The notes: a model not told the origin generated them from the letters alone. A stretch of 64,000 nt of DNA from an uncultured Pelagibacteraceae bacterium (GCA_902563575.1 CACEXV010000003.1:98416-162415), one strand, 5' to 3'; positions 27,092-36,559 are shown, counted from the stretch's first letter. Made by a program: numbers and translations.

Positions 27092-28333
27092 TTAACTTCT
27101 TTCAGACCACTTAGGGATTGGATGGAAGAATTTGTCTGAAGCCCATTTTGTTGGAGCAACAACTTTATTCTCACACGTATCACCTTTACATCTTACTTGG
27201 AATAAAATCATAGGCTTGGCAGTGTTTTGTCCACCAGGTCCAAATTTTATATTTCCATAGAAAGTTTGCATTTCAGTAACCTTAAGAGCATCTCTTACTT
27301 TATCTCCATCAAAAGAATTTGCTCTTTCGAACGCATCTTTAAATACTAATAAAGCAGCAGAAGACTCAGCTGATTGGTATGGTGGAGCATAACCAAATTC
27401 TTTTTTAAAGTCTCTGTCATACTTCTTACCAGTTCCAAAAAACTTATCTTTATAGCTTAAGTTTTTGTGCCACTGTGATGCACATAATGCGTACTCTGAT
27501 TTCTTTCCGTGTTGTTTAGAAAGTTTTGCAGCGTCGCAGTGTGTCATCGCTAACATAGGGACATCTACTTTCATTTCAGCTATTTGTCTGATTGCAGTCA
27601 ATGCACCCTTTGTGTGACCTGATACAACAAGTACATCTGGCTTAGTAGCTTTTACTTTAGCTAGTGTAGCTGCCATATCGTTAAGTTCTTTTGGTAATTT
27701 ATCATCGATAATAATCTCTGATCCAGTTCTCTTTGCTGCATCTAAGATACCTAATCTCACGTCTTGTGAGAATGCATCCTGTTCAAATGCTTGAGCAATT
27801 CTTACTGGCTTACCACCGTTTTTCTCTACGGCTAAATCGATAGCTACTTCAAGGTATTGGTTAGCTGGTGATAACACAGCAAACAAATATTTGTATCCTT
27901 TTGTAAATAAAGATCTAGATGCACCATTTGCTTCAACCATAGGAATTTTATATTTCTCGGTTACTGGTGCGATGGCTTTTGTTAAACCTGAACTGTAAGG
28001 TCCAAGCATATACTTAACGCCATCTTGGTTAATTAGTCTTTCAGCTAATTGCGCGGCTCTCTTTGGATTTGACTCATCATCGTAATAAATGATCTCAAAT
28101 TTATATTTCTTCCCTTGAACTTCAACTCCACCCATTTTATTGATTCTGTCAACGGCCATGTTGTAACCGTTCTGAGTGTGAACTCCATTTGAAGAATATT
28201 TTCCAGTTAGAGAAATTGCAGCACCTAATACTATGTACTCACCATCAACTTTTGCAAAAGAAGTTGATATGCTTGATAGCATCAATGTGATAGCTGAAAT
28301 TAATGTAATAAATAGTTTTGTTAATTTATTCAT
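27092..28333 (-). CDS. ABC transporter substrate-binding protein, Liv/amide type
   Basis: A 413-residue periplasmic binding protein with a signal peptide (cleavage after SFA, about residue 27). GAAISLTGKYSSNGVHTQNGYNMAVDRIN, IIYYDDESNPKRAAQLAERLI and MLGPYSSGLTKAIAPV show the type-I LivK-like fold. Four cysteines occur in the mature part (HCDAAKL, ALCASQ, VRCKGDTCEN), suggesting one or two disulfides. It is the first gene of the second Liv system. The larger size and sequence place it in the broader amino-acid/amide/urea group, so the ligand need not be leucine-type. Confidence 0.92.
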   Translation of the reverse strand: MNKLTKLFITLISAITLMLSSISTSFAKVDGEYIVLGAAISLTGKYSSNGVHTQNGYNMAVDRINKMGGVEVQGKKYKFEIIYYDDESNPKRAAQLAERLINQDGVKYMLGPYSSGLTKAIAPVTEKYKIPMVEANGASRSLFTKGYKYLFAVLSPANQYLEVAIDLAVEKNGGKPVRIAQAFEQDAFSQDVRLGILDAAKRTGSEIIIDDKLPKELNDMAATLAKVKATKPDVLVVSGHTKGALTAIRQIAEMKVDVPMLAMTHCDAAKLSKQHGKKSEYALCASQWHKNLSYKDKFFGTGKKYDRDFKKEFGYAPPYQSAESSAALLVFKDAFERANSFDGDKVRDALKVTEMQTFYGNIKFGPGGQNTAKPMILFQVRCKGDTCENKVVAPTKWASDKFFHPIPKWSERS

Positions 28334-28368
28334 TATTTCCTCTCTGTTAATTAATTAATTAATGAATT

Positions 28369-28397
28369 ATTTAAACAAGAAATGAATAAAATGACAA
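28369..28397 (-). promoter_or_regulatory. Candidate sigma-70 promoter for the second Liv operon
   Basis: On the minus strand TTGTCA (28397-28392) and TTAAAT (28374-28369) are 17 bases apart. They are followed by a TTAATTAATTAATTAACA stretch and the Shine-Dalgarno AGAGAGGAAAT before the binding-protein ATG. This is the only plausible start for the liv-azl-glaH transcript. Confidence 0.45.
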
Positions 28398-28410
28398 CAG
28401 GCAGAATTGA

Positions 28411-29025
28411 CTAATAATTTTGTGAAAGAGCTACATAAATGGCTATAAAAATTAAAACACACGCAGAAATTGTATTTAAAAACTTGGGATTTCCTTTTAA
28501 CCAAATAGAAACTTTATTAGCTGCTAAACCATAAACCATTAAAGTTAAAAAATCTAAAGTAACGTAGGTAAAAATTAATATGAAAAATTGAGCAAAATAA
28601 TTTGAAGAAAAATTGATGAACGAAGTAAAAATTGTTCCAAAAAATATTATTGATTTTGGGCTAAGGCCTGCAACTAAAAATCCATCCTTGAAAAAAGAAA
28701 AAGTTGATTTTAGATTTTTTTGTTTATTTCTTTTTAATTTTATCTTCGAATTCAAAGTATCATATGCGAGATAAATCAGATATATAATACCTGCCCATTT
28801 TAATGAACTTAAAATTTGTGGATTATCACTTAATAAAGTTCCAATAAAAAAAACAACAACTACACCTTGAAAAAAGTTTGCTGTGATGTCACCTAAGGCT
28901 GTCCAAATAGATCTGGATAAACCGTAATTTAGTGTATGTGAGACTATAACCACTCTAGGTGGCCCAGGTGTAATAAACATGAACAGAATTATTTGTAAAA
29001 AAATAAAAAAATCTGTGGGAAACAT
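28411..29025 (-). CDS. LysE/RhtB-family exporter
   Basis: A 204-residue six-helix membrane protein. LFMFITPGPPRVVIVSHTLNYGLSRSIWTALGDI matches the LysE/RhtB signature, with PGPPR replacing the more usual PGPN. LVAGLSPKSIIFFGTIF is the second conserved block. It is monocistronic, lying upstream of the second Liv binding protein on the same strand with a 77-bp gap, and divergent from the small DUF2805-like gene. Substrate unknown. Confidence 0.85.
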   Translation of the reverse strand: MFPTDFFIFLQIILFMFITPGPPRVVIVSHTLNYGLSRSIWTALGDITANFFQGVVVVFFIGTLLSDNPQILSSLKWAGIIYLIYLAYDTLNSKIKLKRNKQKNLKSTFSFFKDGFLVAGLSPKSIIFFGTIFTSFINFSSNYFAQFFILIFTYVTLDFLTLMVYGLAANKVSIWLKGNPKFLNTISACVLIFIAIYVALSQNY

Positions 29026-29050
29026 TATATTTATGATTATATAGTTTTTG

Positions 29051-29347
29051 ATGAAGAAAAAAAGTTTTATTCCTCAAACAAGAGTAAAAAATCCAGAGCC
29101 TAAGAAAAAAGATGAAAACTGGATAATATGGGCTGCATGGGCTGATAGAATTACTTTTGAAGAAATCAAAGAGCAAACAGGTAAATCTGAGTCGGATGTA
29201 ATAAAAATAATGCGAAGAAATCTTAAATCAGGCTCATTTAGACTTTGGAGAAAAAGAGTTCACAATAAAAGCATAAAACATCGAAAAAAATTTAATTTAG
29301 AAAGAAAAAAATTAAGAGAAAAAATCAAAATAACTGATATATATTAA
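29051..29347 (+). CDS. TIGR03643/DUF2805-family small basic protein
   Basis: A 98-residue basic protein. NWIIWAAWADRITFEEIKEQTGKSESDVIKIMRRNLKSGSFRLWRKRV is the DUF2805 (TIGR03643) core, which looks like a helix-turn-helix. A TTG directly precedes the ATG; I use the ATG at 29051. It lies 2 bp before the glutaredoxin gene. The function is unknown; nucleic-acid binding is inferred from fold and charge. Confidence 0.8.
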   Translation: MKKKSFIPQTRVKNPEPKKKDENWIIWAAWADRITFEEIKEQTGKSESDVIKIMRRNLKSGSFRLWRKRVHNKSIKHRKKFNLERKKLREKIKITDIY

Positions 29348-29349
29348 GT

Positions 29350-29607
29350 ATGAGAAAAGTAACAATGTACTCCGGGGACCCGTGCCCATATTGTAATGCT
29401 GCAAAGGCATTATTAAAAAGTAAAAATGTTGAAATAGAGGAATTTGATATTTGGAAAGACTCAACTAAAGCCAAAGAAATGTTACAAAGAACTAATGGGG
29501 CAAGATCAATACCACAAATATTTATTGGTACACATTATGTTGGTGGTAATGATCAACTCCAGGAAGCAAATAGAAGTGGCAAATTAGATGAACTTCTAAA
29601 AGATTAA
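29350..29607 (+). CDS. grxC: Glutaredoxin, GrxC type
   Basis: An 85-residue complete glutaredoxin. The redox site is CPYC (residues 12-15), followed by the GSH-binding TNGARSIPQIFIG (TVP-type cis-proline region here as SIPQ) and the C-terminal GGNDQL motif. A cytoplasmic thiol-disulfide reductant. The stop overlaps the start of the SGNH-like gene by one base (TAATG). Confidence 0.95.
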   Translation: MRKVTMYSGDPCPYCNAAKALLKSKNVEIEEFDIWKDSTKAKEMLQRTNGARSIPQIFIGTHYVGGNDQLQEANRSGKLDELLKD

Positions 29608-30725
29608 TGAATTATATAAGGTCCGGTATCTCTTTTTTTAAAAAAACTATTATCGTAATTTTAATAACATTTATTCTTTCTTTAATTATTGATTTTTTTT
29701 TCGGAAAATTAATTTTAAGAGGGTTAGACAGCTACTTGGTAAAAACAGAGTTTTACGGAAGACTGATGCGTATCGATCACCCGGTTTTTCACCACTCTTT
29801 TTTGCCTAATGTAAAATATCGAAATTCCAGAGGTTTTGAAGGTAAGTATATTTTTTGTACAGATAATCATGGTTTTAGATCTGAATGTCAAAAAAAAAGA
29901 GGTAAAGAATTTGATTTTGGATTTATGGGAGACTCATTTGTTGAAGGAACATCGGTAAATTATGAAGATACTTTTGTTGGGATGTTTGCAAAAGAAAAAA
30001 ATAATGCAAAAGTGGCTAGTTTAGGTATTACATCTTACGCACCAAGCATTTACTATTCAAAAATAAAATATTTAATTGAAAATAATTACAAATTTAAACA
30101 CATTATTTTTTTTATAGATATTAGCGACTTATATGATGATAGTGTTTTTTACAAATTAGATGATAATGGAATAGTTTCAGAAAGGTATGAGAAAGATAAA
30201 GGTTTAAAAAGAAGAAAATTTTTAAGGTCAAATTTTCCATTTACAAATTATTATATGTTTATAATTAAAAAAAGTAGACAAATTAAAAATATTTCTCCAA
30301 TAGTAACAAAAGATATCCCAAAATTTAATGAAAAGGCTGCTACAAAAGCAGAGTGGACATATTATAAAAAAAATGAGCATCCTTCTTATAACTTAGGTAT
30401 CAAAGAATCTCAAAAACTTCTGATAGAAACTATGACAAAAACTTATGAACTTTTAAAAGATAATAATATAAAAATGAGCCTTGCAGTATACCCTTGGCCT
30501 CAACAAATTAAAAATGATGTGACTAACTCAAAGCACGTAGTAATGTGGAAAGAATTCTGTGAAAATAGGTGTAGTAACTTTATAAATTTCTTCCCATTAT
30601 TTTTCGAAGAAAAAAAAAGAACCTCATTTTTAGAAGTTTATAAGAAATATTATTTTTGGAATGATGTTCATTTTAATAAAAAGGGGAATAGATTAATTGC
30701 TAACAAATTATTAAAAATCTTCTAA
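29607..30725 (+). CDS. SGNH/GDSL-hydrolase-like membrane-anchored protein
   Basis: A 372-residue protein with one N-terminal membrane segment (residues about 12-32) and a large soluble domain. GFMGDSFVEGTSVNYEDTF (about residues 105-123) is the GDS block, LGITSYAPSIY fits the Gly block, and WNDVHFNKKGNRLIANKLL at the C-terminus supplies the DxxH catalytic pair. SGNH proteins of this layout often add or remove acyl or acetyl groups on surface polysaccharide. It is next to an envelope gene block on the opposite strand, with the two stops one base apart. Confidence 0.75.
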   Translation: MNYIRSGISFFKKTIIVILITFILSLIIDFFFGKLILRGLDSYLVKTEFYGRLMRIDHPVFHHSFLPNVKYRNSRGFEGKYIFCTDNHGFRSECQKKRGKEFDFGFMGDSFVEGTSVNYEDTFVGMFAKEKNNAKVASLGITSYAPSIYYSKIKYLIENNYKFKHIIFFIDISDLYDDSVFYKLDDNGIVSERYEKDKGLKRRKFLRSNFPFTNYYMFIIKKSRQIKNISPIVTKDIPKFNEKAATKAEWTYYKKNEHPSYNLGIKESQKLLIETMTKTYELLKDNNIKMSLAVYPWPQQIKNDVTNSKHVVMWKEFCENRCSNFINFFPLFFEEKKRTSFLEVYKKYYFWNDVHFNKKGNRLIANKLLKIF

Positions 30726-30726
30726 A

Positions 30727-32154
30727 TCATTTTATATTTGCTTTAGTTATCCTTAAAGAATTTATTGCACTCATTAAAGATATTGAGCCAGGTTGTATGT
30801 CAGAAAAATTTGAAGAGTCTAAAATTATAATATTTTTATTATTGTTTAATCTACCTAAATTATCTGTAAATGCCTTGTTGGTTTTTGTGCTTTTTTTTGA
30901 CATTGGTAAAGAAGATCCTAAATGATAACTGGAAAAATCTTTAAACTTAAATTGAAAAATAGGTAAAGTAATCATACCCTTGCTTAAATTTTTAATACAA
31001 AATAATGATAAGAAATAGATTCTTTTTAAGAGATTAGATTTTTTATTTGATGAATAATTAATATCTTTATTTGATTTTTTTTTCATAACAAGTTCAGGAG
31101 AGTCTTTTGAACTTAAATATCCTATACCAATGCTTATTTTTAGAAAATCATTGAAGAACACTCTCAAAAATTTTGGCAATTTATGTAAGAAAAAATCAAT
31201 ATCATTATAAATTTGAATGAGAAAATTATCATTGTGTTTGTGATATTTAAATATCTTTGAACACATTTGTTTACCAATTTTTCTTTTTTCTTTGTTCAGG
31301 TTTATTATTGGGAATGCGAACATTGTGCTATCTTTTATTCTCAGCTCTTCTATTTCATCAAAAGATTTAATTATAATATCTGAAGTTGAAACAGGGCCAG
31401 CAGCTAAAAAAACTTTTTTAGCAGAAAAGGTATTGGATTTCATATTATTTATATTAGTACATTCTAATTCGATAGCTTTTTTTTGTGATATTTTTTCTAA
31501 CTTTAAGTTTGGAAAATAATTTATTTTCTTTTTATTTATTAGTTTTTTAAATAAATCTTTTATATTCAAGATGTTGTTTTCGGGGCAGCCATACATGCAC
31601 ATCCCTCTCGATTTACAATTTTTTAAAGCTAACACAGCGTCTTTGTAAAACTGATCTTTTTTTAAAATTTCTTTTTCGAAACTTATAAGTTGACTAATTG
31701 ATTTTTTATCTAGTTGTAGCATTTTACAAATTTCATTAATATCTTTGTAAAGTTTTTTTTTTGAAATTGGCCAATTTTTAAGCTCTTTAGAATTATAAAG
31801 ATAAAGTACGCCTCCCCAATTATTAGAAAATCCACCTAATGACTTGGAGTAATATTGATCAAAGTTAGAGCCTAACTCATTATTAAACTTTTTTGAAAAA
31901 TAGTAACTGTGATTTGACCCATAGGACAACTTTACTGAAGAGTTTGATTGCAACTCATCTAATTTTTGAGTTAACTCTTTTTTATTTTTTTCGATGTATT
32001 TCCAACTCCTTTTTTCATAGAAATTTGATAATTTCTTATCAATCTTTTGTCCTATATCTATAACTGCAAATTTCTTTTTTTTATTTATTAATCTTTGTAC
32101 TGCCGGAAAAGCAGAAAATCCGCTACCTATAACTATGTAATCAAAATGTTGCAT
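30727..32154 (-). CDS. GMC-type FAD-dependent oxidoreductase
   Basis: A 475-residue FAD enzyme. The dinucleotide-binding motif is VIGSGFSAFPAVQRL (residues 8-22), GGFSNNWGG (about 105) is the flavin-contact loop, and SRGMCMYGCPENNI (about 183-196) is a short Cys-bearing insertion. The C-terminus has TDNLGRLNNNKNIIILDSSNFSDIQPGSISLMSAINSLRI, typical of GMC C-terminal domains. It is the last gene of a minus-strand envelope block, one base behind the GT2 gene. A role in oxidising a polyprenyl-linked or free sugar is inferred from neighbours only. Confidence 0.8.
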   Translation of the reverse strand: MQHFDYIVIGSGFSAFPAVQRLINKKKKFAVIDIGQKIDKKLSNFYEKRSWKYIEKNKKELTQKLDELQSNSSVKLSYGSNHSYYFSKKFNNELGSNFDQYYSKSLGGFSNNWGGVLYLYNSKELKNWPISKKKLYKDINEICKMLQLDKKSISQLISFEKEILKKDQFYKDAVLALKNCKSRGMCMYGCPENNILNIKDLFKKLINKKKINYFPNLKLEKISQKKAIELECTNINNMKSNTFSAKKVFLAAGPVSTSDIIIKSFDEIEELRIKDSTMFAFPIINLNKEKRKIGKQMCSKIFKYHKHNDNFLIQIYNDIDFFLHKLPKFLRVFFNDFLKISIGIGYLSSKDSPELVMKKKSNKDINYSSNKKSNLLKRIYFLSLFCIKNLSKGMITLPIFQFKFKDFSSYHLGSSLPMSKKSTKTNKAFTDNLGRLNNNKNIIILDSSNFSDIQPGSISLMSAINSLRITKANIK

Positions 32155-32155
32155 T

Positions 32156-33298
32156 CTATTCTCTAGATTCTAATTGCAAATCAAAATACATAAAAAAGGA
32201 TCCAACTGCTGAATAAACTAATATTCTAATCATATGATTAATTTCAGCTAGTTCACCAAAACCGGTTAAATACCATTTTAATAAAACAATAATTAACTCC
32301 ATTATAGTAAGAAATATAAAGAACATGAATATTTTCATCAGCATATTATTTTTTTTCATTTCTTTTAACCTAGAGATCAATTTACTTTCTAAACTTGAAA
32401 TATTTACTAAATAAATTCTAATACTAACTATTCCTAAAAAAAAAGCGGAGAAAAGATAGTTTATTGCCAGTAACGAGAAGATTGTATGATATCTCGGAAA
32501 ATTATTATCAACATTATAAAAAGATAAAATAAATATTATAGCGTAATTGATAAGATAGATTTTTGATAATAGGTTAATAAATTTGTCTGGTGCATTAGCT
32601 ACAATATATCTTAAGTGTCTCCAGCCGTCTCTCCACCGTGATAAGTGAGGAGAACCTGACCTAAAATCTTTTCTAAAATTAATTATAATTTCTTTTATAT
32701 TTAAGTTATTAAATTTTGATTTAATAAACATTTCTGAAGCAAATTCCATTCCTTTGCAAAAAAAATTTACTTTTTCAAAACTTTGAAGCTTAAGCATCCT
32801 CATACCTGAATTACAATCTTTGACTTTTAAACCAAAAAAAATACTAATTAATTTAGACAGCACAGGAGTACCCAGATATCTGTTTAAAAAAGGCATAGAG
32901 TTTTTTTCTTGCTTAATTAACCTGTTGCCATAAACCATATCAATATTTGATTGTTTAATTTCCTCATACATAGGGACTATCTCATTTGGATCATAAGAAC
33001 CATCCGAGTCAAAAAAAATTAAATATTTTGATTTTACATCCTTTATACTAGTTTTTAAATTTGATCCGTAACCTTTGTCTTTAACATGATTAATTAAAAC
33101 ATTGTGATCTTTTGCAATCTTAATTGTATTATCAGATGATCCGTTATCTGAAACTAATATGCAATAATTTATATTCTTTTTTGATAAAACATTTTTTATT
33201 TCCTCTATTATTCTTCCAATAGACTCTTCCTCGTTTAAAGCAGGTAACAAAACTGTTAATTCATAATTTTTAGTTTTTTCTGATATATCATTACTCAT
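32156..33298 (-). CDS. Membrane-associated family 2 glycosyltransferase
   Basis: A 380-residue protein: GT-A catalytic domain at residues about 12-240, then about four hydrophobic helices. LLPALNEEESIGRIIEEI and VSDNGSSDNT bind the nucleotide, YLIFFDSDGSYDPNEI carries the DxD metal site, and DCNSGMRMLK is the acceptor-region motif of DPM1-like enzymes. Such enzymes usually transfer a hexose to polyprenyl phosphate. It overlaps the SDR gene by 8 bp. Confidence 0.87.
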   Translation of the reverse strand: MSNDISEKTKNYELTVLLPALNEEESIGRIIEEIKNVLSKKNINYCILVSDNGSSDNTIKIAKDHNVLINHVKDKGYGSNLKTSIKDVKSKYLIFFDSDGSYDPNEIVPMYEEIKQSNIDMVYGNRLIKQEKNSMPFLNRYLGTPVLSKLISIFFGLKVKDCNSGMRMLKLQSFEKVNFFCKGMEFASEMFIKSKFNNLNIKEIIINFRKDFRSGSPHLSRWRDGWRHLRYIVANAPDKFINLLSKIYLINYAIIFILSFYNVDNNFPRYHTIFSLLAINYLFSAFFLGIVSIRIYLVNISSLESKLISRLKEMKKNNMLMKIFMFFIFLTIMELIIVLLKWYLTGFGELAEINHMIRILVYSAVGSFFMYFDLQLESRE

Positions 33299-34061
33299 TT
33301 GAACCTATTTCTATTTCATTTGGATCATTAATTAAACTTAAATATCCATCATATGTGAAACTAGAGTTAATTTTAAATACCTTAGTAAAAATAAATAGAA
33401 TAAATTTTGTCAAAATATGAGGGACATATAGTTTCAATTTATTTTTAGTGACCAAAAAATTTATAAACTTTTCGTTAAGATCAACAATATTTTCTGTTTG
33501 AGATAAGTTATCTGGATTTAATAGAAATTTTTTTATTACTGTTTCTACTTTGACAAAATTAACTTTAAAGTTTCCGTTACCTGGTACAAAAATGATTGGT
33601 AGTTTAGAAAATATTTTATTAATTTTATAAATTAATCCTCCGTTTTCTGATAAAACCATTCCTAATCTTAGTATACGATTATTTTCATTCTCTTTTAAAA
33701 TATTTTCACATAAAAACTTGTTCATTCCATATAGACTAACTTTTGAAATGGCGCTAACAGAAGAGGCAAAAAAAATTGGAATACCTTTTCCTTTCGCATA
33801 TTCATATATTTTCTCAATACCGAAAATATTAATATTTTTTCCCTCTTTTTTAATATTTCTTCTGTCCCAAGAGAGTAAAATTATTTTTTCTATTTCCTCA
33901 GGGTATTTTATTAATGTATTTAAATCGTCACCTAAATTAAAATTAATAAGATTGTTTTTTTTTGTTGAACTTAATTGAATGCATCTTTTTTCACCTATCT
34001 CTTTAACTAAGTTCTTGCCGATAAACGAATTAGCTCCAATAATAACAATTTTTTTTTCCAT
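33291..34061 (-). CDS. NAD-dependent epimerase/dehydratase (extended SDR)
   Basis: A 256-residue extended SDR. The NAD motif is GANSFIGKN (residues 8-16) and the catalytic pair is YGMNK (about residues 112-116) with SSVSAIS just before it. It is shorter than typical sugar epimerases (about 310). It is encoded between a GT2 and a GT-C-like protein and overlaps the GT2 gene by 8 bp, so a nucleotide-sugar or lipid-linked-sugar reductase/epimerase role is plausible. Substrate unknown. Confidence 0.78.
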   Translation of the reverse strand: MEKKIVIIGANSFIGKNLVKEIGEKRCIQLSSTKKNNLINFNLGDDLNTLIKYPEEIEKIILLSWDRRNIKKEGKNINIFGIEKIYEYAKGKGIPIFFASSVSAISKVSLYGMNKFLCENILKENENNRILRLGMVLSENGGLIYKINKIFSKLPIIFVPGNGNFKVNFVKVETVIKKFLLNPDNLSQTENIVDLNEKFINFLVTKNKLKLYVPHILTKFILFIFTKVFKINSSFTYDGYLSLINDPNEIEIGSNE

Positions 34062-34066
34062 TAAAT

Positions 34067-35830
34067 TTAATTTTCTCTTAGCTTTAAAATTAAATAATCA
34101 CTTTTTTTTTCTATTATAAAATCATCAATTGATTTCTCATTAGGTATACATGGGCTTTTAAAATACTTACATAAATTTTTTTCAGCAAATCTTATATTTT
34201 CTGCATCACCGTAATAAATCTCCAATATTTTTCCATTTTCAATTTTTTTACTCATCTTTTTAAAAATTTTAGAATCTTTATAATTTATATCAGGGAGTGG
34301 ACTAGCAATCTCGTTTTGCGTTAATATTCTCATTGAATTTTTCAATAAAAAAACTGCGAATAATATGATTAAGGAAAAATTCAAAATTTTAATCAATTTT
34401 AAAAATTTAAGATTAAAGTTTAAATAATAAAATATGTAAATAAATATAAAATATATTACAACAAACATATAGCTTAATCCGTATCTACCGTCTGGGAACT
34501 TTATTATGAATATGAAAAAGAAAATTAAATTTAAATAAAATAGGATATTAATTTTTTTTAAATCTCCTTTTTTGTAAAGTTTTTCTCGCCTCAATCTACT
34601 TTTTTTCGACAAGTAAAATAAAATAAGAAAAACTAAAGATAAAAATATAATGTAATAATCTATTTTTTTTAAAATATTATTGTAGTAACCTCCTTCAACA
34701 TATGAATTTACCCATTCAAAGGAGTTCTTAAAGTTTTTCTTTTTTTCTAGTTCATTTTCATAATTTATAAATTTTCTAATATTTTGATCGAAGTTTTTCC
34801 AACCTTTTGAATGCAATTCTGAAAACTGACTTGAATTTTTTGCGGATATTAAAAAATTAGAATTTGATGAGTACCAACTTAATTTTTCAATACAAGTGAA
34901 ATTAAGAGGATAAATAAGGCATCCTGTCAAAAGAGTATTTTTTAAGAGCCAAAAAAAAGTAATTAACACCGAGAATAAAGGAACAAAACTAAAATTTTTA
35001 TACAAATTATTTTTGATATAAAGCCATGCTGGAATAAATAAAATAAAAATAAGCAACGGTTTAATGAAAAAAGTAAAAAGAGATAGCAAGCAGATTTCTT
35101 TAAAGGCGTTTGAAGTTAATTTTTTTTCCAATAATATCTTAAGAGAGAAAAAAATTGTTAAAATAAAGAAAAGGTGACCTCCAGTATCGTTTCCATATTC
35201 ACTTACCCTATTCATTTCAATAAAAAATAAAACTAATGTCATAAAGAGAAAAATTTTTAGATAAAAGTTTTTCTCTAATTTATATTTTTCGTAAAAAAAC
35301 ATTAAAAAAAATGCTCCTATTAATGAATTCACAAAAAGCACACCGTCAGGCCCTGTCAACGAGTTATGTAAGGATGCAGCAAAATATTGAAGAATGGAAT
35401 GTGATCCAAACATTGGATGTAAAGAAGCTGAACCTAAAATTATTTTATAGTCATTTATAAGTCTTGAAAAAGGCAAATGATACCATGCTCCATCAGGATC
35501 ATAATAGTTAGAGTACGAAATTAATAAAATATTTAATAAAATTAAAAGAATAACCTTCTTAATAAAATTAATAATTTGAACTTTATTTTTTAATTTAATG
35601 ATAAAAAAATTTAATATTATGAAAATGAAAATAAAATTACTTATCATCTCATTTAGTGGAGCTAAAAGATTTAGTATAAAACTCAAAATACTTAAAAATA
35701 CAATTCCTAAAATTCCATAGTAAGTTATTCCAAGTTGAATTTTGTTTTGAAGGATTATTTTTGAAAAAAAGTGACCAGCAGAAATTAAAGTGATAGTTAA
35801 AATTGTAGAATTAAGAATTATTTCATACAT
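34067..35830 (-). CDS. Large polytopic GT-C-like membrane protein
   Basis: A 587-residue protein with about a dozen hydrophobic helices and a hydrophilic C-terminal domain (from about residue 520). An early extracytoplasmic loop has YDPDGAWYHLPFSRLINDYKI (about residues 108-128), and the mid-region WLLKNTLLTGCLIYPLNFTCIEKLSWY pattern recalls the LIC_10190-type membrane proteins. This layout fits a GT-C glycosyltransferase that uses a polyprenyl-phosphate sugar donor, which the adjacent GT2 could supply. The assignment is by architecture and motif memory, not by alignment. Confidence 0.65.
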   Translation of the reverse strand: MYEIILNSTILTITLISAGHFFSKIILQNKIQLGITYYGILGIVFLSILSFILNLLAPLNEMISNFIFIFIILNFFIIKLKNKVQIINFIKKVILLILLNILLISYSNYYDPDGAWYHLPFSRLINDYKIILGSASLHPMFGSHSILQYFAASLHNSLTGPDGVLFVNSLIGAFFLMFFYEKYKLEKNFYLKIFLFMTLVLFFIEMNRVSEYGNDTGGHLFFILTIFFSLKILLEKKLTSNAFKEICLLSLFTFFIKPLLIFILFIPAWLYIKNNLYKNFSFVPLFSVLITFFWLLKNTLLTGCLIYPLNFTCIEKLSWYSSNSNFLISAKNSSQFSELHSKGWKNFDQNIRKFINYENELEKKKNFKNSFEWVNSYVEGGYYNNILKKIDYYIIFLSLVFLILFYLSKKSRLRREKLYKKGDLKKINILFYLNLIFFFIFIIKFPDGRYGLSYMFVVIYFIFIYIFYYLNFNLKFLKLIKILNFSLIILFAVFLLKNSMRILTQNEIASPLPDINYKDSKIFKKMSKKIENGKILEIYYGDAENIRFAEKNLCKYFKSPCIPNEKSIDDFIIEKKSDYLILKLREN

Positions 35831-35845
35831 TTAATAATGTATATA

Positions 35846-36559
35846 TTAACCTAATTTTGTAAGAAATGGGAAAGTTGCTAGAATATAGTAACTAATTACC
35901 TGTATTTGGTTAGTAAGAATTAACACACCAGTCGTTAAAAGAATCAATCCTCCAGTTTTGGTTATTAAACCAAAATATTTAGACAGACTTTTTTTAGTAT
36001 TAATAAAAATTGTTATGAAATAACCTGATAGAATGAATGGTATTGCTAGGCCTAGAGAGTAAAAAGTTAATAAAATTATCCCTTTTGAAATAGTCGACTC
36101 CGTTGCAGATAGAGTAATGATCGATCCTAAAATTGGTCCTATACAAGGAGTCCATCCAAATGCAAAAGCTCCTCCTACAATTAATGGAAAAATTAAATTA
36201 TCTTTATAATCTCCTGTATCAAACCTTTTTTGGGTATTTAAAAAATTAAAATTTAAAAGCCCAAGAAAATTCAACGCGAACAATATAATTAAAATTCCGG
36301 CAAAAATTCTCAGCTCATTAGAAAAAAATAACAATACATTTCCTACTGCAGAAGCTGCAGCGCCAAGAGTAATAAAAACCAATGAAAAACCTAATGAAAA
36401 AATTATTGTTTTTAAAAGCACGACATTTTTATTTTTTTCCAATTCTGGTAGCGGTTTTCCAGAAATATATGAAATATAGCCTGGTATGATAGGTAATACA
36501 CAAGGTGTTAAAAAACTTATAAATCCTGCTCCGAAAGCTAAAATAGATTTTATAATCAT
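35846..36559 (-). CDS. ccdA: CcdA-family thiol-disulfide electron carrier
   Basis: A 237-residue, six-helix protein of the CcdA/DsbD-transmembrane family. The redox cysteines are in SFLTPCVLPIIPGYISYISG (about residues 15-34) and GWTPCIGPILGSI (about 134-146). CcdA passes electrons from thioredoxin to periplasmic thiol proteins for cytochrome c maturation, which the c-type cytochromes require. It begins 6 bp from the divergent small membrane protein. Confidence 0.93.
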   Translation of the reverse strand: MIIKSILAFGAGFISFLTPCVLPIIPGYISYISGKPLPELEKNKNVVLLKTIIFSLGFSLVFITLGAAASAVGNVLLFFSNELRIFAGILIILFALNFLGLLNFNFLNTQKRFDTGDYKDNLIFPLIVGGAFAFGWTPCIGPILGSIITLSATESTISKGIILLTFYSLGLAIPFILSGYFITIFINTKKSLSKYFGLITKTGGLILLTTGVLILTNQIQVISYYILATFPFLTKLG

